Shown here piece after piece: positions 33,730-44,700 of a stretch of 64,000 nucleotides of DNA. The stretch comes from Morchella semilibera. Lineage: Eukaryota; Ascomycota; Pezizomycetes; Pezizales; Morchellaceae. Numbering within the stretch: position 1 is the stretch's first letter; each line of letters opens with the position of its first letter. Position numbers and translations under genes: made by a program. The notes under the pieces were generated by a model. It was not told the DNA's origin, did not search any database, and worked only from the letters and a program-made list of their open reading frames with translations. Location of the stretch: contig CM018605.1 in NCBI GenBank assembly GCA_009192285.1, positions 1,512,530 to 1,576,529 on the forward strand, in the 5' to 3' direction.

Positions 33730-36418
33730 CTAAATAAGACTCTCCTGCAGGGCGCCCCCGTAGACCCCCATACCCCCCGGTATTTCGTCGTCCTTGCTGA
33801 CCTTCCTCATGGTAGTGACTCTAGAACCCTCCCTGAACACTGAAACTGCGCTTGACCTTCTTCTTTCAGCATCGTGATACTGTTTCTGCTGCTCTTCCCG
33901 GATTTCCCTCTGCTGCTCGGGACCCATTCCGGCGGCCCATGGGTTGCCGGGCCCGAGACTAGGAACATCAATTTCTAGTTTCCTGGGATCATCTAAGGTG
34001 ATCTTTCGTTTCCTTTGGGCAGCTACCATCTTACTAGTACTGTCAGGAGAAGGCTTCTTTTCTTCAAGACCTGGTATCAACACTCCCGAACTTCTGCCAG
34101 ATGAGTTTTTTGTGGACGTAATCCCCTAGGCTTGGCTGGGTTCATATTATTATTCTTATGCCTAAGTGAGCCCTTGCGCTCTGGGATTAGTACACTCTCC
34201 CGGGGTGCCTTGAACGCACGTCCTGCGATGTTGTAGCGTCGTCCAGTGCCGTACTTTTCCCCGAAGGCCTCGGCGACCTGCAATAAATGATTCGGCATTA
34301 TATCAAGCGAGTTCTACATGTGTCAGAGTATCTGTAATAGAAAAATTAATAAAGTAGGCGAATAATTTGAAACAAACCATATGGATGATGGTCAGTGGTA
34401 GCTGACACCTTATGGTTCTCCTAAATATTAATATTACCAAATTAGTTAACCACATCAACCGGAAAAGCAACGAATAGTGTAAAGGCACACAGAACAGTAA
34501 GCTACGCACGCCGCAAGAGTGCACACGGCAACATCTACAAAATACTTGACCTCAAAAAACCGACCCATCTTCACCGATAGTTGGTTCCTCGGTATTTCAA
34601 TCTCGCAGGTCACAACATCCAATTGGTTACCCTTAACACCTTTCCAACGCCTCCCTACGTTCAACTCGGATTGTGCAAGTGTTTTGTGCTCGATCCAGCT
34701 GGGAACCCTAAGATGTCCAGCAGATTTATTTTCTGCTAATGCCACAGTCTGCGCACGTGAACTCAGTGGGGTTTAAAAAAATATGGAAAAATAAAATAAA
34801 GTAAAATAATGAAGAAAAAGCAAGAAAAAAAGTAAAAAAAAAAAAGGCCAAGTTATTCGTAAAGTGGGAACAGGCTGGACTCACATTCTTATAAGCTAAT
34901 ATATGCCGCCTTAGCTTTAATCGGATTGTATTAACCCTCCTACGTGTATTGTTCACGATGTTCACGTCGACATATGCCACGGTTCCAGAAACCCACACCG
35001 CTCGATGCAAGCCTGCCGTGACTTTCAACGTGTCATACCCTCCCCACCTCAATGGACCCTCTTCAGTGGTCAGTAGTGGGGTTTCCAGGGGTAATAGAGC
35101 TCTTTCGGGATCTAAGGCTGAGATCACGCGTATGTCCCTGCAGCAGCGGACTATATTTTTCCTACCGTTCACGGTATACATTACGGTCCTAGAATTATAA
35201 ATTCAACCCCCGCCTTGTTTCGTTTGTTTTTTGCTTGCCCTTTCTTTTTTTGAGCGAAAGGGAAAACAAGTAAATCACAAGGCTAGAGATATTTCATACC
35301 CGTGAATGATATATCTTATCCGAGCCCTGAAAGATTCAAATGGGCCGGGGCCAACGTTGAGCGGCAGGTTCAGGCGAAAGGGGAGAAATGACCGCGAAGG
35401 TTTCACTTTCCAGAAAGTTTTCTGATCAAAATCTGTAGGGAGAAGAATAGCTGGTGGTGGCGGGTGCTCATCATCAATGAGCTCACTGGCGATACTCATA
35501 AAGATGGTTTTGCGGGAAAACGATATTTCTAGATATCAAGTAAATACAGTGCACCCAGGAATTTTTGGAGACACCTAAAACAATGTAACTTGCCTTCAAC
35601 CCCAACTATATCGATCCCTACACGGCCGATTCTAATATCGTCTAGACGTGTTCCACGTATATGAATATTAAGCCTACCATCTACACAACCGCCACCTACA
35701 TATAATGGCGAGCTCGTAGCCATGTTCATGGTTACCCTGGGATTGAATATTACTGGGAAGTCCAGCAATTCTAGTGGCGGAATTGGACGAACAAATGTCT
35801 TGGCAATGGGTGGCGGATTCGTTTCCTCCACAGCGGCAGATTCCCCGTCAAATTGTCCCGAGAGGGGACGGGTAGGTGCCGTGTTCCCGTAGCCACGATG
35901 GTTTTCATGGCTCACTCGGCCAGTTCCGACTCTGTTTGTGTGACGTGTGGACTGCTGCAGAGGCGGCGTCGGCGGGCGGCCCAAAATGTTTTCTGGGGTA
36001 ATAGTAAGCCGTTCAGAAGCTTCTTTAATATCATCTAGTGGGATTGCCCCGCGATTAAACGTGTCGTCGAGATTGGGAACGTAGATCATGGAGTTGAGAC
36101 CCGCGGGCATTGCGTGACCGAATGATGCCCGGTGACCGATATTTGGTGGTGCATCTGGCGGCAACCCAAGTCAGATCCCAGGGCCAAGCCTTCCGTATAG
36201 GAAAAAATATCCCACCTGATCCAGCTTCCCCCCCAAAAGTTGCACCTCTCCGGCGGCTAGGACCTGAAGATTTTTTACTCTCAGTATACAAGGCGAGGAA
36301 AAAGGCGAGTAGTGAGCCGAGGCTGTACCAGAACGATATCCTCTGCGAGGTTCTGGTCTAGATCCATCACCTATCCGTGGTTGGCTCCTCCATGTTCCAG
36401 TTTCGACATTTTGAGAAG
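33730..36418 (-). CDS. alpha-arrestin (arrestin N/C domain trafficking adaptor), 5' end unresolved
   Basis: Alpha-arrestins recruit a Rsp5/Nedd4-type ubiquitin ligase to membrane transporters. Exons in consistent phase: 36418-36329, 36263-36216, 36154-35594, 35528-35300, 35188-34885, 34748-34510, 34420-34378 and 34313-33730. A Ser/Pro-rich N-terminus precedes the arrestin-N domain (PLYVGGGCVDGRLNIHIRG, RIGRVGIDIVGVEE, IFMSIASELIDDEHPPP, LPFRLNLPLNVGPGPFESF, ARIRYIIHG). The arrestin-C domain follows (VTAGLHRAVWVSGTVAYVDV, VNIVNNTRRRVNTIRLKL, RRWKGVKGNQ, LPLTIIHMNSLDIMPNHLLQ). The intron after GVE has a GC donor (GCAAGT). The last exon needs one extra base at the C4 run 34123-34126 to join NPAKPRG to ITSTKNSSGRSSGVLIPGLE. 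No ATG is assigned: the open frame in the first listed exon lacks one, so at least one upstream exon near 36.4-36.7 kb is missing. I see no PPxY motif. Confidence 0.85.
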
Positions 36419-38964
36419 CTGTAGGTTTTTACCATGATTATTACACTGAGTAACTAGCTGTATGTGCTGGAGACAAGTTGAATTCGGCGATGGGACGAAC
36501 CAAGGGGAGGTTGAATTATCACTTTCAGCTCTGTCGAAGCGATAGGTTTTTCTCTCTCTTTAGCTACCAAAGTGACGTGATCAAGCGTGCGGCATATTCG
36601 TACCTGGACGCGACTGAGCATCCCCAGATGGAACTGACCCTGGATCAACCTCCGTCAGGAGAGGAGAGGGCTGAGGAATAAATGCTCGGGTCTGGATTCA
36701 CCAATCATGTGAGCTATGGACGTGGGGATGAATGTGCATTATTCCTTGGTTTCCCAGGAGAATTTTCATTATTATGTACCTCTGCTGACGAAAACGACAT
36801 ATATGAAGGTCTCAGACGAGGCGAGCGGCGCGTGTGGGGGGTTCGGTTCCTGATTATAGTGGAAATTTTTTTTGATGACGAAGGGGATAAGTGGGGGTCA
36901 AAAGTGCACCAAAGAAAGAGAAGAATGATGAGGGTTTTACTAGGGTTTGTAGTAGGTAGCAGGCAACGTACCAGGCTCAGGGAGCAAAGAATAAATTAGG
37001 AAGACCCTGGATATGCTGTATGTAGCTGCTGGACGATAAAAAGAGCTGGCTCGAAGCACTAAACATCAAGAACCCAGTAACAGTAGCATCTGTATCGGAG
37101 AAATCTTCAAATTTATTCTAGAGCACGTCCACCATTGAATTTATATGCAGGTGTATTGTACAGAATCAATTGAAGTACATTATCTATCTGTGATAAAGTT
37201 TACTGATTACAATTTACATGACAAGGGACTTTGAGTAGGAAGTAGTAACTCTTTATTTGGGACTTGGGATGGAAGGGAAGGAAAATATTCCCGCGGAGAA
37301 GCAAACAAAGGGCAAAAAAAGGAAATCCAGATCGAGATGAAACTTTGCCCGTTGCGTTGCATCACACATCACACGGCTTCAACCGGTGTAGAGTAGACAC
37401 CTGCTGCCTGTCGGTGGGAAGGGGGACTGAGACGACATGAAAAATGCGGGGAAAGATCCTAGCACGAGACAGGAGCAGCTCCCATGGGCCATCATTACAG
37501 GGCAAGCCCTATTTTGATTCAGTTTTGCCCCTGGAATGTCGTGTCTTCTTGCTGATCCACCTTTTTCGGGGGGCGGCTCTGCTTGTTAGTTTTGACAAGG
37601 CTTGGTTGATTTTCTGAGTGGGTCCAGGGAACCGGGACTAAGCCAGTGAAGGCTGGTGAGCGGAGACTGCATCGTGCACCCTGCTCTCCAGTTTTAGAGC
37701 AGCATCGAGCATCTGCGCGGAACAGAAAGAAGGCTTTGCGTCCCTGGAGGGAGAAAAAGTGAAGGGGGAGGGGGGTTGGTTGGTTGGAAAAAAATTATCT
37801 TTTTATGGCTTAGTATCGGAGGTGGCCGTCACTCGTGACCCTGCCCGAGGCGACGAGGCCTCAGGACCAATCAGGGTAGCACCACTCGCATTCTGCCGGA
37901 AGCGTTTGCCGTTTTCTGTAGTTGGTGTCTTTTTTTTTCTTTCCCTCTTTTACACAAAAAAAAAATTCGCTGGAGACAAAGCCTGAGGATTGACTGGCTC
38001 TAAGCTGACTTATGGGGCGTAGAAAGAGAAGTATGGAGTGGGAGTCAGAGAGGGAAGGGTAAAAATTTATGTAGAAGGAGATGCGGGAGAAAAGGAAGAG
38101 ATCTAAGAGGAAAGAAAAGAAAATGTGAAGGTGTGAGAAGGAAATCTTCAATGCATGTGCGGTAACTTAGCCCATGGTGGTGTGTGTGGCACGATGTGAG
38201 TTGCAGCGAGTGATGGATGGATATGGATGGATGAAGAAATGCTGGGCTTCACTCAATCTCACTCACTCACTCACTCACTCAATCACTCACGATGGTAGTG
38301 AGAAAAGGCAGACACGGTAGGTATGTACATACATGTAAAGATGTACTAACGTACTCTAGATCCCCATGAGCTATGCTAAGTTTGTGGTCAGTAATCCCCG
38401 TCTTGCCTGTACCGTGACTGCCTGCACCAAAGATACTTCGACCCAACCCAACCTTCCTTCTGACATGGTCTTTGTGTTGCATCGTGTATCCCAATTGTCG
38501 TTCCAGGTCGCTTTTTGAATTGCTTTTTTCTTCCCTTCACTCTTTCCTCTCTCCCAACTCACTCGCAAAAGAAGTTTTGACTTCTTTTTTATGTTTGCGC
38601 AGCTGCCCGCGACCCCACGTTTTGCCGCTACCGAATTAGACTGGCAGGCTGCGAATTGAAATTGCATAAGCAGTCCTTTTCCCCACTTTTTTTTCTCGCT
38701 GCACATCATCGTCGTTCCTCTCCCCCTGCTGTTCCTCTGCCTTGGCTAGCTCCAAAGGTCCTGTTCCCACCCCATCACTAGTGCTGTTCCCTGTCTCAAG
38801 GATTTCTGTCAACCAACCATCTCAACTGCCCTCCTCTCCAAAAAAAAAGCTTCATAACCACCATCCCTCTACCTCCTCAAGCTTTCGACTCTTTTCCCAT
38901 CCAGCAGTAAGCCAGCCAACCAACTAGTATCAGTCTCCAAAATCGACAACCCCTCCTCACCGCA
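36419..38964. promoter_or_regulatory. divergent upstream region of arrestin and bZIP genes
   Basis: The arrestin (minus) and bZIP (plus) genes point away from each other, so this 2.5-kb stretch holds both promoters and probably the first arrestin exon. A TCAC microsatellite lies at 38262-38290, TACATGTA at 38330, and a C/T-rich tract at 38690-38960 that looks like a long fungal 5' UTR ending at the bZIP start (context CACCGCAATGGC). Confidence 0.45.
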
Positions 38965-40189
38965 ATGGCAGCTGTCAAGACCTCCCCTCCTCACTCATCA
39001 GCTTCCTCTGCCTCGTCGCCAGAAGCGACGACGGCAGAGCAGGCTCAGTTCCCGACTCAGAAAAGAAAGGGTGGAAGGAAACCAGTATACGCAACACAGG
39101 AAGAGAGGAAAATGAGAAACAGAGCTGCTCAAGCAGGTACGGTCCTTATCTTTATACTTTGGCTTCTCCTCCAACAACAGTTGGCTATGTCCCAGTTCCG
39201 ATGTGTCATGGAAAGTGTGGGTCTGCGTTTATTTTTAACGTTTCTATTGACACATCGAAATAGCATTCCGCGAAAGACGAACCGAGTATATCAAACACTT
39301 GGAAGCAACCATCAAACATCACGAAGAAACACTATCCAGCCTTCAACAATCATCCCGCAACGCTGCCGATGAGGTACTGATGCTTCGCTACAAGAATTCT
39401 TTGCTGGAGAGAATTCTTCTCGAAAAGGAATTGATGTCACTGCCGAGTTACGAGCATTCGCTCAATATGACGACACAGGTAGGCCTCAGGCTGCGCCGCA
39501 ATCAATGCCTATCTCCCGACAACAACCAATCCAACACCCTGCCCTTCGACCCATACATGGAGCACCAATCATTCAGAAGCGACCATCCATCAACCCACCG
39601 CCTGAGGCCCTTTACATCAAGACCAGCCCGCTGCTCCGGCCAAACCATTCGCGAACAACCTCGCCCTCCATTGCCATTCCAACACCTCCTGACCAGTCAT
39701 TCCAGATTCCCCACAGCACAGTAACAACCCCTACTGCACCGCAGGACTTTCCTCATGCAGGAATTTCAATGGGTCAAAATTTTTACCCATCACCATTCCA
39801 ATCACATATGGAAGAGCTCGGCAAGCTACCCCGTGTACTTTTTATCCTTCATTTCTCTGTTATGAAAGAGCCCGGCCATCCTAGATTGATCAATGTGTGT
39901 GCGTTTAGACCAGGAATACGATGCCGAGCTTCTCGAGAGCAACGATGATACCCAGTCACTCGATAACGAGGGTCAGCGGACTCCAAGCACTCCAGTGAAT
40001 GAAATGGGTAACTGCATGGGCATGCCGCAGCAGCAGCCGCAGCAACACCAGCAAGGACTTTTTAGTAATGTTAGAGGCTTCGAATATTCCCTCGATTCGA
40101 TGTTTGCATCGGATCCGACTCCGAAGAGCGCAGGCGGTCTAACGGATGTTTCATTAAAGCAGTACAATATGGGTTACGGTTACAGATAA
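38965..40189 (+). CDS. bZIP transcription factor (AP-1-like basic leucine zipper)
   Basis: A DNA-binding factor of the fungal bZIP class. Three exons: 38965-39136, 39264-39820 and 39909-40189. The basic region RKMRNRAAQAAFRERR carries the bZIP signature N-x7-R and is split by intron 1 between A and A. The zipper follows (YIKHLEATIKHHEETLSSLQ, then LMLRYKNSLLERILLEK). The C-terminus is Pro/Gln-rich with a PQQQPQQHQQG run and ends LKQYNMGYGYR. Intron 2 has a GC donor (GCAAGC) and a TTTAG acceptor; that choice joins MEELD to QEYDAELLES. The exon sum is one base short. GAAAAGGAATTGATG at 39422-39436 should be GAAAAGGGAATT, restoring LLEKGIDVTAELRAF, the expected family sequence. Corrected length is about 336 residues. 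Confidence 0.88.
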
Positions 40190-41720
40190 ATCCGTCACGG
40201 GTTACGCATCAGTACGATATGGATATCAGGTATTATCCCCCTCCATTCGGGGGGTTTTCATCCCATTAACCATGGTCTATAGTGACGCGGTATCCCATTG
40301 TGTTATATGGTCTCAACGTATATTGTTTTTTCTCTACTTCGGAATTTCGGTTGTAATGCTATCGTTCTGCGACATTTCCAAGATCCTTCGAGTACAAAAG
40401 TTTTTTATACCTGCTGTATCGAGTTTCGACCCTTCTTAATCTCGGGAGCCAATTTCCGTTCTCTTTCTTTCTTCTTATACGGAAAACTGTACCATAATCC
40501 ATTGGGGCCGAAACTACTACTACACACGCTACGATCCATCAAACAACCAACTCAAACTCGGCCGAACGACTCGATCGATCCAGCAGGGGGTTTCTTCTAT
40601 TTGTTGTTCCTTATCTTAGGGAGGTGTTTTTTGGACTGTCGACTGCAGGGTTGGTGAGGCGTATCTGGTTCTTTTTTATTTACTATTTTATTTTCAAAGT
40701 ATTTTGCTATCGTTATGTTTCCTATTGTCGGATTTTTTTTTGCCGAAAGCTGGGTTGGTTGGCGGTCTTTTTCCCCCTCTCTTTTCTTTTCTGGAAAATG
40801 CACAAAAAAAAGGTGTTTATTGTTTTTCGAGTCTTACTCTCTTCTTTCCCCCATCCTTGCGGGATTAGCGAAAAAAAGTTTCTGTGTTTTTTGGCTCGTA
40901 TTTGCATTGCTTGCAAACTGTAACTTATTGCTCATCTGTTGTACTAGTGTTTGCGTCGTGGGACGGTGCTGGCGGTGGGAAATACATGTACAAGATGTCA
41001 CGATTTTCTGTGTTCCGCGTTGCTTCTTTGCGAACTGATTTGACACGGAGACTGACTGATATCAACATTCCTTTGGGCATGACGGGGTCCTTTTTGTGTT
41101 TGGTGCCACGGAGATATACTGATTGGGACAGCAGAGGCTTTTGGGCCAGATTGGAGCCATGTGTGGTATTGAAGGCGAAGGATTGGTGGGTAGGAGGGAA
41201 TTTTGGGGTTCACGAGTGACGACAACGGCCGGAGAATTGTATTTGGCTTGGCTGCTGGGACGGCATGGGATGGAAGGCAGTGTGTACGCGCTGGCGAACC
41301 ACAGGGACGCCTACGATTGGGAACTACGGTTTTGGCGGAAAGGTATTAGGAACAACAAACCGATCACAGGAGTCCACACAGACTGAAGAAGGGATATTTG
41401 GGTGCGGATGGGGAAGAGAGAGGGGGGGGGGGGGGTGGCGACGGAGGTATTATGTGGTTGGAAGCAAGCGGCATCATCATCAACAAGACAAGCCCGTTGA
41501 AAGTTGAAACACAGCCGCCGCCGCTGCCGGCCAGGACCGACCGATCTTTCCATGCCCCTTCCAGAGCACGCCATAAATTAAGGCGCGCAGGGCCAATCAG
41601 CTCCAGCTCCAGCTCCCGTTGCACTGCGTACATCGATGTTAAAGGTCATTCTGCATGCCATGGCGTTATCGTATATCACCTGCCTACTGCTGCTACATAT
41701 TTTTCACATGTGACTGCTCA

Positions 41721-41752
<32 letters not shown>

Positions 41753-44700
41753 AGGGAGTGGTGTGTTGGAGGATATGGTTGTAAGCGATGCGATGTACTG
41801 TACATAAAGAGTGAGAAAGAAAGGAGGGAAAAAAAGTTACCCACATCTACCAGGACCTGTTGATACATATATCTTGGCGTTTCCCACAACCATGGATTGC
41901 ATGATCATCACATGGGGTGGGAGGGAGCGGGAGGAGGGAGGGGAGGGATGGGGAAGGCCGCACCTCCTCTACCTACATGTACATATGATGCCCCAGCCTC
42001 CAAACGTCATCAAGCTGCTCGAGTGATATCTCATGACGGGACTCAAGCCGCAAAAAGAAAAAAAAAAAAAAAAAAAAAAAGCCGCAGTGTTTCAGGCTAT
42101 ACTGCACCTCTAACTTGCTCTAACTAGAAAATCTTCCAGTCCGTGCGCATGGAAAGTGGAAAAGCGAAAAGTGCGTAGAAAAACCTTATCTTCGCCCCGG
42201 CCCGCAAGGACTCGTAATTATCTCCGCGGTCTTACTAGTAAGATCCCCCAGAGGCCTGCGCCGTCGGCGCCTTGGCAGATTTCTCTTGGTGTAACATGGC
42301 AAAGTATCAGGCAACACAACCAGGTAGCTTTTTCCCTTCCTTCGATTCTTCCTTCCTTCCCTTCCTTCTTTCTTCTTTTGTCCGATGGAATAGCTCCGAG
42401 TTAGATCTGGCTTATTTCTTTCTTCTTTTCTTCTTCTTGTTCCATGTCGCCTTCCACTGACCTTACTTATTCCTGATCCTGGGTGGGCTTGGACACTACA
42501 AGTATCGGATCTGGGGTATTAAATAGGACTGAATCTCCCTTCCCCCCACCATTACAACACCACCAGGTCGACTAAGTACTCTTGGTTTGATTTAGGTACG
42601 TCTAGCCAGCCCATCCTTAAGGTTTTCAGCCCGTTTTTTTTTCTCTCAGTCGATCAGGGATCCGACTATCGTCATCAGACCTTACATGATGTGCTACATA
42701 CATATGCCACTCACTCATTAACTCACTCACTGCAGGGGTTTGGTTGATTAGTGAATTAGTTGATTACTTTTTCTTTTTCTTCTGGACCGCAGTCGAGGAT
42801 CTTGGCCCCCTTCCCTCCGCACGTTGCTATTCTATTCGAGAGGAACCTTGGTGGTTAATTAAGCTAACATCCATCCACCACACCGAGAAAACCTCGCAAC
42901 CGGTGTCACGGTGGCCTTCCTACCCCCAAAGACATATGGAGTGGATGGGTGCGTAGACAACCGATCCCATTCCTAACTCCAACGAGATGTTTGTGCGGTC
43001 GGGTTGGCATCCTTTCCTATATTCCCTCGAGCCCAGGAAGGTACCAAGTTACAATACCTAGGTGGTGCAATTTAACCGCCCCCCCTCCCCACCAAATTCG
43101 TTTATCCAACCGACTCTATTACACCTCCCTGCATTCATACGAAACCCACGTTTCTCTTTCGCATACCTACCCTTTACCCCCACCAATACTTGACGTCATT
43201 ATAGGGTTAGGGTTCCTAGAACAAGGGCTTTCGTCCCATCACTCGGCTCTGGTGTATGTAGCTATTTTTGGAGGGCGGGTGCGGGTGCGGGTACGGGTGT
43301 TAAGCGTTTTGGGTGGCAAGAGGATCGGGTCACGGCGAGGCTACTCCCGTGGAGCGATGCTGGTGTGCCGGGTGTGATGGTCCTTTCACCGTGGGCGTGG
43401 TTGTGGGGCCCGGGGGATACCGGGATACCGCGGGCCCTCGGCCCATGCTATAGTTACCTCTTGTTAATGTATGGCGGATGGAGAAAATTGCGATCTTTTC
43501 TGGAATGGTTCTTGATGGTTCATGATGCCCCCCCCCCCCTCTTTACTAACTTTATAATTATTGTTTGGTCGGGTAGCACTTTTGGGGAAATGACACGTAT
43601 TTCTCGGAATTGAGGTGTTTCGATCCTCTAATATCTTAGTATACTACTAGCTCCGAAAGGAGTACGTCCAATCATTGACCCTTAAGCGATGGGAATGTGA
43701 TTTGTGAGTATGTAGGTACATTCGGGCGATCAAAGAACTAAGGTCAGGCCTATATATCTAAGATTAATTAAAACTTCCGTGCCCCCCGGGTTTCTAGGTG
43801 GGTGGCTAATCTCTCTTGATGTTGGGTCTTTGGGTAGGCTGTACGCGCCTATATAAGCTATCGGTTATGTCCATTACTTTGTGGAGCTTGTAGTTTATAT
43901 TCAGTGAGACCTAAGAGATCATAATTTTTCGTTTGAGGGGTGGAGGTACTCTTATATACCAAACTACTTGCATGATTATCGAGAAAGAGCTGGCATGGAA
44001 TTGGTAGCTGTAGTCCTCCACCCAGCAATCTAGTTCTTCTGTGACAATTAATGGCGATACATGTTAGCGGGGCCAAGTTGTGCCTGGTTACCTAGTGATA
44101 GCTCCCCAAGCATCAATCCGGGTTCATAGCTACTACATGTAGTATAATAGGCCCGCCAACTCAGTGTCTCGACCCAAATGTTCTGTGTCCGGACGTTGGA
44201 GTAGGGGCTAGCGTGTTCCTAAGTAGTAGTACTTTTCGTCTCTTTTTGGGTAGGTGGCTCACGGGAGGGTTGGCTATGCTACGGGCTAGGGAACTCCACC
44301 ATTTGTTTACTTATACGTCATACATATGGAGCGGTAAATGTGTCAAAAGTAATTTTACCACAGTGGTATAAACACTGAATTTCAGTCTTTATGCTCTGCT
44401 ATGCTAGAGTACATCACTAACTCTATTGTCCACCGGTGGATCTAGACCTAGCTAGGTCACCGCGAAAAGTCAACTTTAGGACTAGAGATATTCTAGGCTT
44501 AGGTGGGTGTAATGAGTTTACGGGTTTGGGGTCTCACTAGCGATCAGGCGCGACAGAAACCTGCGCACTCAGCTGGAAAACTCGCACTTGCTTAATTTAC
44601 TCCAATTTATACTCCAATTTACGTGTTTTGGGGCGTAGGACGAGACGAATTAATTGTTGACCGCCATCTAAGGTCCATCATGATATCTTTTGTAACTTTG

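Noticed and set aside
41727-41752. Poly-T run considered as the tail of a LINE or SINE on minus
   Set aside because: No coding or tRNA-like sequence adjoins it and no target-site duplication is visible; the window has many such homopolymers.
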